A stretch of 64,000 bases of DNA from CAZQSL01 sp964595945 (GTDB taxonomy: Bacteria > UBP15 > UBA6099 > JAJRTR01), in contig CAZQSL010000003.1 in the NCBI GenBank assembly GCA_964595945.1, positions 3,976-67,975 on the forward strand. Reading direction: 5' to 3'. Of the stretch, positions 46,779-56,065 are shown piece by piece. The stretch's first letter is position 1. Each line of letters opens with the position of its first letter. The notes under the pieces are model-generated. The model did not search any database and was not told the DNA's origin. It saw only the letters and a list, made by a program, of their open reading frames with translations. The position numbers and the translations under genes are program-made.

Positions 46779-49299
46779 TCGTAAGTGTTCCTTTCGCGGC
46801 ATCGGCGTGGACGGGGTCGCCGGAATTGATGATTTTCGAGATGCCTGATCCTGCGATCAGCACCGGGATGCCGGCTTCGCGGGCGAGCAGTACAAGGTGC
46901 GAAAGCGGGCTGCCCTTTTCGATGACGAGAGCTGAGATGTCGCGGAGCATCGGGCCGTAGATGCCGTCTGGTTTCGGTATGATCAGGATAGGGCGCTCCG
47001 GGCCAGCGGGGACGGGCATGTCGGTGACGAGAGCCTTTCCGGCGGCGGATTCGATGCCGATACCGAGGCACGGCACGACAGTTTTCCCCTCCCTGATTTC
47101 GGGCGGGGAACTGTCCGGGAGGTAATCTTCCGGGGCTGTGTCGAGATGCTGTCGATGGGCCGCTTTTCTGATCGCAATGGTTTCGGCCTGATATGTACCT
47201 GATTCGATTTCGTCGATGGTCATAAAAAACACATCGTCATTTTTGCCGGTGGCAAGAGCTGTCTGCCTGATGGCTGACATCACGCGATTGAGGCGGTCCC
47301 GGACCTCTTCGCGAAGCGCCATGACAGATTGGTATCTGCCTGCGAGCAGCCGGAAAAGCACAATGCCCGTGTTGAATGAATTGTAGCGCCAGTGTTCTGA
47401 GAGAGCCGTTTCGATTTCGGTGGCGATCTTGTTGCGGATGTCATGTCGGTGAGGAGCCGGCGCGGCAGAGCCGGCTGACTGGAGCCACTGGGCGATGCTG
47501 TCTGCCAGTCGTGGAGCGGCGACTTCCGCCTCCGGGTTGCCCCAGTGCCCGAAACGGGTGATGAATGACGCGACATCCGCGGGGTTTTCGGGGTCGAGCA
47601 GCCGGAGTGATTCGATCATCCTTTTCCACGGATAGTCCACGGGAGCTGTTTTCAGTTGCTGCGACAGTGCTTTTATCGTTGGGTTGCCGTCGAACAGCGT
47701 GTCGAAAAACGCGTCGTATTTCCTCGATATGGAGTCTGTGATTTCGAATAGATCGAGTTGGAGTCTGAACAGAGGCTGGAGAACCGAATCGCGGTAAGTA
47801 CGGATGGATGCCGTGCCGGAGGTCTTGAGAGAAGAGAATTGTGCGTCAACTATTTTGAATCTTTTGTGCAGGCGGCCTGGTGTCATGATGGCGAAAATGT
47901 CTGTGAGCGCGGGGATGATCGATCTGATGGCGAACTGCGGCAGTGCGAGGTAGTATGGATTGATGTATTTTCTCATCCTGTTGTAATCGAGGAGGAATCT
48001 GCCATTTTTTTCGACCAGCAATTCCGTGCCGGCCGGCAGTCCGAATGGGGAGAGTCTGTGTGCGAGTCTTGCATTGATGGTGCCTGGCAGTCCAAAAAGG
48101 TCACGCGATAGCGGTGTCAGTGGGAAATCAGCGATGTCGACAATGAATGAGTTGGTGAGGGTTTCTACCGGTCTGAATCCTGTGAGGGGGCGGACCTGAT
48201 AGATGTACAATTCGTTGCCGGCGAGTCCGGCTTCGATTTGTACGGGTTTGTCGAAAGAGGCTTCGAGCTGCTGCATGATGTCGACGAGGCGAAGGACTGT
48301 CCTCGTCTCGAAGGGAATCGTTTCGCTGCCGGCGGCTGTCCGGATGCCTTTTGTGAACATGTTGTAGACAACGAGGCCCGCGGTTTCCCGTGATTCGTGA
48401 GAGATGAGCATTTCTTCGAGCCTGCCGTTGAGATAGTTCGCAGAGCAGCAGATGAAGAAGACGGAATGGTCGATTTTTTGCTGGACGATCACCGGCAGAT
48501 GGTGAGGGGCGGGAGTGGGCGGGATGCCGTCTCGCGCCGCGCGGGCGCGCTCGGAATAGTATGAGCCCCACACGTTGGCGAGAGTTGCTATGCAACTCGC
48601 GAGGTCGGGCTCTGAATAGAAAGAGTCGAAGACGCCTGCCATGCTTGTCGTGGAGCCGTCCTCGCCGGGGAATGATGAACGGGTGATGATTTTAGATTTT
48701 CCGAGCTGTTTGAGCGATCTTTTCAGTTTGCGTATGAAACTCCAGGGGAGGGGTCTTTTCCTGATGAGAGAAGCGATGAGGGCCGCGGGATCGTCGCTGG
48801 TGGCGATCTGGTCGAGGTGTTTTTTGACGGAGGGGTGTTGTGACCATCGCGCGAAGACGGCGCCGCTGATGATGAAGCCTCGCGGGGTGTTTATGCTGAG
48901 GTTTCGCAGGAGTCCGAGTCCATTGCCCTTGAAGCCGGTGATGTGTAGTCCGGCGTCGCGCGCGGCATGGAGAGGGATGATGAGACGTCTTTTGTAAAAG
49001 AAGTTTTTGCGAAGTTTGTTGAATGCGGCGTTGGTGCCGGTGATCATCAGAAAAAGGATGGCGGCGCCTGCTATGATGAGCGTTTTGCCGGATTTTATGC
49101 CGAGTGCGGTGCTTAATGGGACGAGAAGTGCGGCGATGAGAATCGTGAGGATTGTGGTAATGAGCGTGCCTGCGGCGATCGGCATGGAAAAGAGGCCGGC
49201 GAAGAACGCATCGATGGAATGGATCGGAAATGTGCCGCCAATCGCGTCGCAGAATGCTCCAGCCGCATGTCGCAGTATCGTGTATACGATTGATTCCAT
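46771..49299 (-). CDS. Membrane-tethered PEP-synthase/rifampicin-phosphotransferase-like enzyme
   Basis: An 842-residue protein. Two N-terminal transmembrane helices (TTILTILIAALLVPLSTAL; LIIAGAAILFLMITGTN) precede an ATP-grasp PEP/pyruvate-binding domain (residues about 110-390; ITRSSFPGEDGSTTSMAGVF, and VQIEAGLAGNELYIYQVRPL). A helical middle region and a C-terminal swivelling His domain (GSPLSHLVLLAREAGIPVLI) close it. The phosphorylatable His is present. There is no C-terminal PEP TIM barrel, so the order resembles rifampicin phosphotransferases more than PEP synthase. The reaction presumably transfers beta-phosphate of ATP to an unknown acceptor at the membrane. It overlaps the next gene. 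Confidence 0.78.
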   Translation of the reverse strand: MESIVYTILRHAAGAFCDAIGGTFPIHSIDAFFAGLFSMPIAAGTLITTILTILIAALLVPLSTALGIKSGKTLIIAGAAILFLMITGTNAAFNKLRKNFFYKRRLIIPLHAARDAGLHITGFKGNGLGLLRNLSINTPRGFIISGAVFARWSQHPSVKKHLDQIATSDDPAALIASLIRKRPLPWSFIRKLKRSLKQLGKSKIITRSSFPGEDGSTTSMAGVFDSFYSEPDLASCIATLANVWGSYYSERARAARDGIPPTPAPHHLPVIVQQKIDHSVFFICCSANYLNGRLEEMLISHESRETAGLVVYNMFTKGIRTAAGSETIPFETRTVLRLVDIMQQLEASFDKPVQIEAGLAGNELYIYQVRPLTGFRPVETLTNSFIVDIADFPLTPLSRDLFGLPGTINARLAHRLSPFGLPAGTELLVEKNGRFLLDYNRMRKYINPYYLALPQFAIRSIIPALTDIFAIMTPGRLHKRFKIVDAQFSSLKTSGTASIRTYRDSVLQPLFRLQLDLFEITDSISRKYDAFFDTLFDGNPTIKALSQQLKTAPVDYPWKRMIESLRLLDPENPADVASFITRFGHWGNPEAEVAAPRLADSIAQWLQSAGSAAPAPHRHDIRNKIATEIETALSEHWRYNSFNTGIVLFRLLAGRYQSVMALREEVRDRLNRVMSAIRQTALATGKNDDVFFMTIDEIESGTYQAETIAIRKAAHRQHLDTAPEDYLPDSSPPEIREGKTVVPCLGIGIESAAGKALVTDMPVPAGPERPILIIPKPDGIYGPMLRDISALVIEKGSPLSHLVLLAREAGIPVLIAGSGISKIINSGDPVHADAAKGTLTIG

Positions 49300-49383
49300 G
49301 ATTCAGAAATATTCATATTAGCCGTGCTGTCAGGGTCAGTTGCAGGGACATCCGGCCAATGGTAATTATACTTGACCGGCGTA

Positions 49384-51657
49384 TCAATTATCAACACGGG
49401 GCATGGGGCCGGATGCGGCGCCGGAGTGGAGCAGTATCCCGCCATATACCGGGATGACGGTCATGCCGGGATGGCTGGCGGTGATGCGCTTGATGGTCTC
49501 GCGGCGGGTGTCGTTGACTGAAATGGATTGTTTGAGGCGTGATGAGTCATAGAGCCAGCGGCGGGACTCGTCGATAGGGTAGAAAATGAAATCAGCCTGC
49601 GGAAGCCCGGGATCGTGACGGGCGGATAGCGATGCTGCCGGAAAAAACTGCCTGAGCTGCTTGGTTGCGGCGGATGCGCCGCGAGTGAGCGGCAGGACGG
49701 TCAGGGGCTCGTATTTAGCCGGGGAAGGCATGTCCGAAAGGATGCTTGCAATCTCCACGGGACTTATCTCGGGGCGCGGCGCCATGTATGGAGCGAATAG
49801 CCGCGAGAAATTCGCGATCTGAATGGCCGCTGTTGCGACTATCAGCAAGATGACCGGCAGCAGGCGGTATCTGCCACGCAGGATGGTGTAGATAGAGACA
49901 AATCCGATGCAGAGGGCAAAATATGCCGCGTAGCCGGGAATTGCGCCTCCTGAAAATCTGACGAGCATCTTGTATAGCGGAGGAGCGATTTCGACCGCTG
50001 CGTTCCTGCCGATGAAATGTCTGACGGGATTGAGAGTGGAAAGCGGGCTCGCACCGGGGTCCTCGGTGAAGCCATCAAGTCTCTTTTTGTCTATTCTGAA
50101 AACGGACAGCCTCATGCCGCGCGCGACAGTGATGGCAAATGGAGGCTCGGGCATGGAGTCGACCGGCCAGATTTCGGCGAAGAATATGTATTGGGCATTA
50201 TATCTTTTTGCCGCGGTGGCAGCAGTGGCAAGTGAATCATAGGGGAAGGGAATCGTGGAGCGGTCGCACAGGAAATGGGTTGCCGAAAAGGGATATGTCA
50301 TTATGACAGTGTCTGGCGCGGTGTGCTGTCTGATGTAATCGCATGCGGTACGGAGTTCGGCGTACGGAGTCTCGCGAGGATTGCCAGACGCGCGCATGAC
50401 GGACATAATGATGAAACCGCAAGACTCGGATATCAGCATGAACAGTACGATGGCGGCAACAAAATGCCTCCTGGAGAGCCGGTGGCGCGAAGCCGCGAAG
50501 GCGGCGAACGAGATGATCCCGCTCGCGCCGACAAGTAGCGCGAGCGGCATGACAGGCAGCAGGTAGCGGTCGGAATATGGCCCGGCGATGGCATGCATGA
50601 GCAGCATGAAGAAACACAGGAGGAGGGAAAGGACCGTCGCGTGGTTTCTGCGTGCCCTGAGAGCTCCGGCAGCGAGAAACGGGAGCATGAGCAGTCCCAC
50701 GGCCTGCGGGAAACCGGGGATGTAGAACACATCCGTTTCGTAGCCTCTGAGTGCGGCAAGCGCATTGAGCGAGATACCCTTCGCGACGGATGCCGGCGTG
50801 ATCGCGCTTCCGCTTTTGTCCGGCTGGTTGTAGAGGCTGTAACTGAAGCTCAGCTCGAAGATGTCGCCATTGCGGAAGTGTTCGATGATCGAAGGGTCGT
50901 ACATAGTGGCAAGCCCCGTGAAATGCTCGGAGTGGACAGGGTTGCCGAACAGAACCTGGTTTCTGACGAGAAACGGCATGATCGTGAGCAGCGCGACAGA
51001 AAACAGAAGGACAGCGCCGCGTGAAAAGAGTATCCTGGGGCGGCAGAGGGCAAGCCATAGCAGAGTTGCCGGGATCATCACGGCGGCATTTTTTTTCACC
51101 AGAAAGGCGATCCCCATGAGGATGCCCGCACGGAAGAAATTCCCGTCGAGCAGTGCCGATGCGAAGGATAAGAAAATGATCATAAGCCAGACTTCTGGCA
51201 GGCCGGGGTCCATCACGTCATAGACTCTCAGCAGCGACGGCGAAAACAGGGTGAGTATCGCAGCTATATATGCTGCGTCCGGGTCGAAGTATTTTTTGCC
51301 TGTGCCGTAGGTGACGAGCGGCAGCAGAAAAAGACCGATCAGGGAGGGTACGGTAAAAGTCCAGTGTGTGTCGCCGAAAACAGCGTGGAAGGGCGCGAGA
51401 AGGAATACATACAGACTGCCACGTTCCGAGGCCGGATGGGCATGGGGGGACGTGTGGGTCGAATACGCCCGCAGCGTGTCTTCGCGCAGTTCGCTGTATC
51501 TGACGACATTCCTCGCGATCGCGGCATAGTCGTAAGAATCACCGTCGTGTGGAGGGCTTGCGGCGTATAGAACAGCGTGAAACGCGCAGAATAGTAACGC
51601 GATGATCAGCAGTGTCCTGTAGTGGCGTCCCGTACCGGCGTTGTCAGATATATCCAT
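49384..51657 (-). CDS. GT39-like integral membrane glycosyltransferase
   Basis: A 757-residue protein with about a dozen transmembrane segments. The first periplasmic loop carries the acidic motif PPHDGDSYDYAAIARNVVRY, typical of ArnT/PMT-type (GT39/GT83) enzymes that use polyprenyl-phosphate sugars. A second block (LSPSLLRVYDVMDPGLPEVW) is also family-like. The C-terminal ~200 residues are a soluble extracytoplasmic domain. The GT2 enzyme at 55222 could supply the lipid-linked sugar. It starts 18 bp after the preceding membrane gene. Confidence 0.8.
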   Translation of the reverse strand: MDISDNAGTGRHYRTLLIIALLFCAFHAVLYAASPPHDGDSYDYAAIARNVVRYSELREDTLRAYSTHTSPHAHPASERGSLYVFLLAPFHAVFGDTHWTFTVPSLIGLFLLPLVTYGTGKKYFDPDAAYIAAILTLFSPSLLRVYDVMDPGLPEVWLMIIFLSFASALLDGNFFRAGILMGIAFLVKKNAAVMIPATLLWLALCRPRILFSRGAVLLFSVALLTIMPFLVRNQVLFGNPVHSEHFTGLATMYDPSIIEHFRNGDIFELSFSYSLYNQPDKSGSAITPASVAKGISLNALAALRGYETDVFYIPGFPQAVGLLMLPFLAAGALRARRNHATVLSLLLCFFMLLMHAIAGPYSDRYLLPVMPLALLVGASGIISFAAFAASRHRLSRRHFVAAIVLFMLISESCGFIIMSVMRASGNPRETPYAELRTACDYIRQHTAPDTVIMTYPFSATHFLCDRSTIPFPYDSLATAATAAKRYNAQYIFFAEIWPVDSMPEPPFAITVARGMRLSVFRIDKKRLDGFTEDPGASPLSTLNPVRHFIGRNAAVEIAPPLYKMLVRFSGGAIPGYAAYFALCIGFVSIYTILRGRYRLLPVILLIVATAAIQIANFSRLFAPYMAPRPEISPVEIASILSDMPSPAKYEPLTVLPLTRGASAATKQLRQFFPAASLSARHDPGLPQADFIFYPIDESRRWLYDSSRLKQSISVNDTRRETIKRITASHPGMTVIPVYGGILLHSGAASGPMPRVDN

Positions 51658-51675
51658 GTCGAGTTGTCCAGTGCG

Positions 51676-53577
51676 TCATTTTCCATGTCCGAAGTAGTTG
51701 TTTTCAATTTTGAAGTAATCCGGCGGATTGTCCACGGAAATGAATCTCGTGGGCGAATCGCCGGCGCGCGCAGCCCCGGTGGCGCTGCGGCCGTTGACAG
51801 CGAGCTGGTCGAATGCCTGATACTTCAGTACGATCCGATTGTGCCTGGGGCGCACACGATAGCAGCGAATGCCTGAGTGGTCAGCGATGACATATCCGTC
51901 GCCTCTGAAGAATGGGCCGGCCTGTCCGCTCTCATGGCTGAAGATTTGATAGCGCCCGATGCTTCCGCTGTGTTTCACCATGTTGCCAGCCGAGGAAAAA
52001 TAGGACTTGCAGTCATCTGACCAGCAGACAATCGTGGAGATGGCGAGGCGATCGAGTTCGCGGAGTGTGGCGGCAGGCGTTGACGAGACGATCGGTTTGA
52101 GCATGAATTTTCCGTCGTAGAATGACGGGCGCCTGTAATCCAGGAATACGTATGGATAAGGGCCGCCGATGAATTCTTTGCCCGAGATATCCGGGAAAAG
52201 GCCCGGGAGCTGGCTGTGGCTGTATTTCGGCGGAGAGCCGTCGCGGTCATTCCAGCCCGAGTCTTCGAGCATGACCCTGCCGCCGCCGGTATCCGCTTCG
52301 CTGAGAAAAGTCATAAGCTGTCTGGCATCGCGGGTCATTTCGGTGCGGAGTTCGAGCGTCAGAAACGCGTAAGGGGCGAGTGATAGGAAAAACATCGCCG
52401 GCAGCGCAAATCCGGCGGCGGACCGCATGACACGTCCGATAGCCGTGGCGGGGGCGAACCGGCGATATGCCAACGCAAGTCCCGTGATGGCCGGAGGCAC
52501 GAGCAGAAAGTCGAGGATGACAATGTACCTGACCGGGTTGAGCTGCGCCGTGGCGTGCCATAGCGAACCGAAATAGACCAGTGCGAGCAATGCTGCCGTG
52601 GCAGCGAGGAAAAAGAAAGATTTGTGCCGTTCGCCATCCTTCGCGCTGATGAGCGCGCCGTAGACGCCGGCAGCGAAAAATGTGCAGCGAAGCAGGGTAT
52701 TGATCATGAGCATGGCGGCCATCAGCGGATTGTCCGGGGTCAGCGGTTGTGTGCCGGCTGCTTTCGTAAGCGTGAAATAGTCCCTGAAGATACGAAGTGG
52801 ATCGGTACATACCCAGTGTTGCGCTTCGGGGATGTCGACCTTGTATTTCGCGAGGTGCGCGAGAGGCGCCATCCAGAAGGAATTCACCGATAAAACGACT
52901 GCTGCGATAAGTGCGAGCTCGACGATGATCCGGGAGGTCAGCCTTCTGATGCAGCAGAGAGTCATGATGAAAACAGGGATGCCAAGTACGACGAAAGCTG
53001 TCTTGTGAGCGAGAAAACATAGTGGGGAAAGGATGAAAAGCCAGTGCAGCACGCTGCGGTCGCCTTGCGTGAGATAACGGAAATAAAGCGAAATTGTCAG
53101 AAAAGAAATCTGGAAAACCATTGTGGTGGACGGCATGCCAATGTGCATGAAGATCAGTGGCAGTCCGGTCCACAGGTAAAACATCATGATTATTCCGGCG
53201 AATAGCCTGCGGTTGCCGGTCAGTCCGAAATTGCCGAGTCCCAGCCACAGGAAAAGTGGAGTAGATGCCATGTATGCGAAAAGTAGTGGACGTAGCAGCG
53301 ATCTGATGGGAATCGGATTGAATATCAGAGACAGGAATTGAAAATCGTGGGAATTGTTCCATGTAAAATTGAGTGGAAATCCTGCGAAGAACGACGGGTC
53401 GTAGCCCCAGAGATTCCACGATTCGGCAAAAAACAGAGACGCGCGGCGAAGGAGATAAAAGGCGAGGGGATAATCGTTGTAGATTATGGGGCCGTCGCCG
53501 GACACCATGAGGATGAACGGCGGTACAATATGAGCCGCGACGCAGAGTATGAAAATATTGCGAAGTAACCGGTTCAG
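51676..53577 (-). CDS. Multi-pass membrane protein (PTPS-related/YfhO-like), CTG start
   Basis: A 633-residue integral membrane protein. The first loop has YNDYPLAFYLLRRASLFFA and GYDPSFFAGFPLNFTWNNSH, typical of 6-pyruvoyl-tetrahydropterin-synthase-related membrane proteins, a GT-C-like group. About twelve helices and a C-terminal soluble domain follow. No ATG, GTG or TTG lies upstream of 53508, yet the frame upstream encodes a clear signal-anchor (RNIFILCVAAHIVPPFILM). It begins with CTG at 53577, 8 bases after a perfect GGGAGG and overlapping the previous stop as CTGA. I therefore call CTG as the start; ATG at 53508 would delete the first helix. Confidence 0.7.
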   Translation of the reverse strand: MNRLLRNIFILCVAAHIVPPFILMVSGDGPIIYNDYPLAFYLLRRASLFFAESWNLWGYDPSFFAGFPLNFTWNNSHDFQFLSLIFNPIPIRSLLRPLLFAYMASTPLFLWLGLGNFGLTGNRRLFAGIIMMFYLWTGLPLIFMHIGMPSTTMVFQISFLTISLYFRYLTQGDRSVLHWLFILSPLCFLAHKTAFVVLGIPVFIMTLCCIRRLTSRIIVELALIAAVVLSVNSFWMAPLAHLAKYKVDIPEAQHWVCTDPLRIFRDYFTLTKAAGTQPLTPDNPLMAAMLMINTLLRCTFFAAGVYGALISAKDGERHKSFFFLAATAALLALVYFGSLWHATAQLNPVRYIVILDFLLVPPAITGLALAYRRFAPATAIGRVMRSAAGFALPAMFFLSLAPYAFLTLELRTEMTRDARQLMTFLSEADTGGGRVMLEDSGWNDRDGSPPKYSHSQLPGLFPDISGKEFIGGPYPYVFLDYRRPSFYDGKFMLKPIVSSTPAATLRELDRLAISTIVCWSDDCKSYFSSAGNMVKHSGSIGRYQIFSHESGQAGPFFRGDGYVIADHSGIRCYRVRPRHNRIVLKYQAFDQLAVNGRSATGAARAGDSPTRFISVDNPPDYFKIENNYFGHGK

Positions 53578-55205
53578 CGGTTTTTCCTCCCGGGCGCGGC
53601 GGCGTTTTCACTTTCGTTGCCCTGATGCAAAAAGGCACTGGATTTCTCAGCGGCAGCCTGCCTGCACGCCTCATTGTCCCCGCAGGCTTTCATAAGTCTG
53701 TCTGTCCGGTGTGCTGTGTCTTCCGGAGACTTGCCGTGATAGTATCCGGCGAGCATTTCAGGGGTGAAGTCCGGCTCCTGTATCAGGCGGGCGGCCTTTG
53801 CGCCGTCGCGCATGTCGTTCACGAAAAGGTCGAGCAGCACTCCGTCTTTTGCCACTGCGGGATCATGCTCGATTTGCATGACAGTGAAGTATCGGTCAAA
53901 ACGTTTTTTCGATGTGACGTCGCCGGTGGCCTCAAGCCAGTCCAGAGCTTCGGCGACGCGCGGATCGGGCGTGGATGTCCTGTCGGCTACGATGACGACC
54001 AGATTGCCGGAAAACAGGAATGTATCCTTGATCAGCACGTTTGCGGTGTCCTGCGACGATTTGATTTCGCGGAAACCAGTAGTGACGCGCGGCTGTACGC
54101 CGCTCGCGGCGAAGAGCCTGACAGGGATGACCGCTCCGGCGATGCCTTTTTCACTGACGAACGAATTGAAGCGGTAATAGTCGTCCCGTGACGGTTTGTT
54201 GTCGAGCGCTATGATACCGGTATTGCCTCCCGTGAGAGATGCGGCGTATGTGAATGCGCGGCTCCATGAGACGCTCTGCGCCGACATGGCAGAGAAGTAA
54301 TACGCGCCTGCCACGAAGGCTGCCCAAGCGAAGATGTGCAATGCCGAGGATGACCGTGTCCCGGCGGCGGACACATCGCTCGTGAAGGCCGCTTTCAGCG
54401 CGAAAAACGGGCATGCGACTGCGATCACCAGAGCAAAATCCGGCTGCTGTATGAAATTGCACCAGACTCCTTCGGACGCCCATCTTGAGTAGTCGCCGAA
54501 AAGCGACCGGTGCCAGGACATTTCCAACGCTCCGCGCCCAAGTGCCAGCAGCCACAATCCCAGACACGGGAGACATGCTCTGATGATGAGGAGGAAACGC
54601 CTGTCGCCGTGGCGTCTGAGAGTGGCGCATGCAAGGGCAACGAATGGCGCGGCGGCGAGCGATGTGTAAAATGCGAGTATCGAGGCAATTGTGATACGTT
54701 TGCCATTCGCTTCTGCCGATATGCCATCGAGGCGGGCAAGTGTCAGTGCGATGAAAGCGATCATTGCCGCGAGAGGCGCGACCGGCTCGGCACGCCACGC
54801 GTGGAAACACAGGAGCGGCAGTGCTCCTGTCGTCGCAAAGATGGCAGCGCGTGATGGCCGGCGCGGCAGTGATCGGTGTGTCATGTCGATGAAGATGAGT
54901 GTGGCGATGAATCCGGCGAAAGAAATCGCGCGGAGGATAAACAGCCCTCCCGGTATCAGCAGGATGAAATGCGCAAACGCGTAATACAGTGGAAACAGCT
55001 TTTCGAAATAGACAAGCAGCATCGAGATGGCAAAATACTGGGAACCGGTCATGACGGTCATAGATTCGGCTCCCGAGGGGGGGGAGAGGAGACCTGTATG
55101 CGCGGAGAATCCCGTGACGATGGAAAGCAGTGCGAACAGACCCAGTATTGAGCGTAACACGAGGCTGCCGGGATTGTTGCTGGTGAAATGTAGGTTCATT
55201 GCCAT
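53574..55205 (-). CDS. Multi-pass membrane protein, glycosyltransferase-like
   Basis: A 543-residue protein with about ten transmembrane helices in the first 330 residues and a soluble C-terminal ~200 residues. I see no decisive family motif; size and topology are like GT-C membrane glycosyltransferases, but the first-loop acidic pair is not clear (FSAHTGLLSPPSGAESM). The C-terminal tail has a run of acidic and basic helices (GVLLDLFVNDMRDGAKAARL). It starts 16 bp after the GT2 gene and overlaps the next by 4 bases, so it belongs to the same transcript. Confidence 0.7.
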   Translation of the reverse strand: MAMNLHFTSNNPGSLVLRSILGLFALLSIVTGFSAHTGLLSPPSGAESMTVMTGSQYFAISMLLVYFEKLFPLYYAFAHFILLIPGGLFILRAISFAGFIATLIFIDMTHRSLPRRPSRAAIFATTGALPLLCFHAWRAEPVAPLAAMIAFIALTLARLDGISAEANGKRITIASILAFYTSLAAAPFVALACATLRRHGDRRFLLIIRACLPCLGLWLLALGRGALEMSWHRSLFGDYSRWASEGVWCNFIQQPDFALVIAVACPFFALKAAFTSDVSAAGTRSSSALHIFAWAAFVAGAYYFSAMSAQSVSWSRAFTYAASLTGGNTGIIALDNKPSRDDYYRFNSFVSEKGIAGAVIPVRLFAASGVQPRVTTGFREIKSSQDTANVLIKDTFLFSGNLVVIVADRTSTPDPRVAEALDWLEATGDVTSKKRFDRYFTVMQIEHDPAVAKDGVLLDLFVNDMRDGAKAARLIQEPDFTPEMLAGYYHGKSPEDTAHRTDRLMKACGDNEACRQAAAEKSSAFLHQGNESENAAAPGRKNR

Positions 55206-55221
55206 ATCTCAAAATCCGATA

Positions 55222-55926
55222 TCAGCGCCACTGCCCGGAAATGCGCAGAAAAAACGCGCGTGCCGTGTAGAAAATGTATCGCAACGCGGTCGGCACCGAT
55301 AGAAGCTGTGATTTGCCATATTGCCTCGGATAGTGCGAGACCGGCAATTCGATGAGTCTGTATCCGCGATGTATCGCCCGCCACAGCATTTCCACGATGT
55401 AAAAGCTCTCCGCATAGGGGTACTGCACATCGATGTCGTCTGCAACTGATTTTTTTATCATCTTGAATCCGCAGTCTATGTCGCGTACCTTCAATCCGAT
55501 GAAATGACTGATGGTAAGGTTGAAAAGAGAACCGTAGAGCGTGCGGAGGAAACCATCGGCGCGCCGGGTCTTGTAGCCGATCAGTATGTCAGCTTCGCCG
55601 GAGCGTGCGATGAATTGTTCGATTTCGGTCACATCGAACTGCATATCGCCATCGGTGAAAAACACCCACTCGAATCGTGCCGCGTCAAATCCGCTCCGCA
55701 ACGCGAATCCGTAGCCCATGTTACGTGGGTGATGGATCACGCGGATCCTCGGGTCGGCGGCGGCGCATTCGTCGGCGATTTTTCCGCTCGCGTCGGGGCT
55801 TGCGTCGTCGATGATGATGATCTCGAATTCGTCGACGAGTTTTTCGAGTACGCCGGTGGTTTTTTCGACCATGGCGCGCACGGTGTTTTCGTCGTTATAT
55901 GCCGGAAAGAAAAAAGACAGTTTCAT
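55222..55926 (-). CDS. GT2 family glycosyltransferase, polyprenyl-phosphate mannosyltransferase-like
   Basis: A 234-residue GT-A enzyme of the dolichol-phosphate mannosyltransferase/DPM1 type: LSFFFPAYNDENTVRAMVE, IIIIDDASPDASG (DDASPD), MGYGFALRSGFDAA and FFTDGDMQFDVTEIEQF (DxD-like), then DIDCGFKMIKK. It has no C-terminal membrane pair, so it is a soluble, membrane-associated enzyme that would transfer a sugar from a nucleotide to polyprenyl phosphate. First gene of the 49-56 kb operon and the likely donor maker for the GT-C enzymes behind it. Confidence 0.9.
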   Translation of the reverse strand: MKLSFFFPAYNDENTVRAMVEKTTGVLEKLVDEFEIIIIDDASPDASGKIADECAAADPRIRVIHHPRNMGYGFALRSGFDAARFEWVFFTDGDMQFDVTEIEQFIARSGEADILIGYKTRRADGFLRTLYGSLFNLTISHFIGLKVRDIDCGFKMIKKSVADDIDVQYPYAESFYIVEMLWRAIHRGYRLIELPVSHYPRQYGKSQLLSVPTALRYIFYTARAFFLRISGQWR

Positions 55927-56065
55927 CAGGGCGATCCGATGCCATTCAGTGTGGTCCAGTAGTCGCGAAGCGAGTAAAACGCATGGCGGAGTATGATTTC
56001 ACCATAGTTTATATTAACACAACAGGGAGGGTTTCAGTAAGTGCGCCAGGCACAAATCAGGGGGG

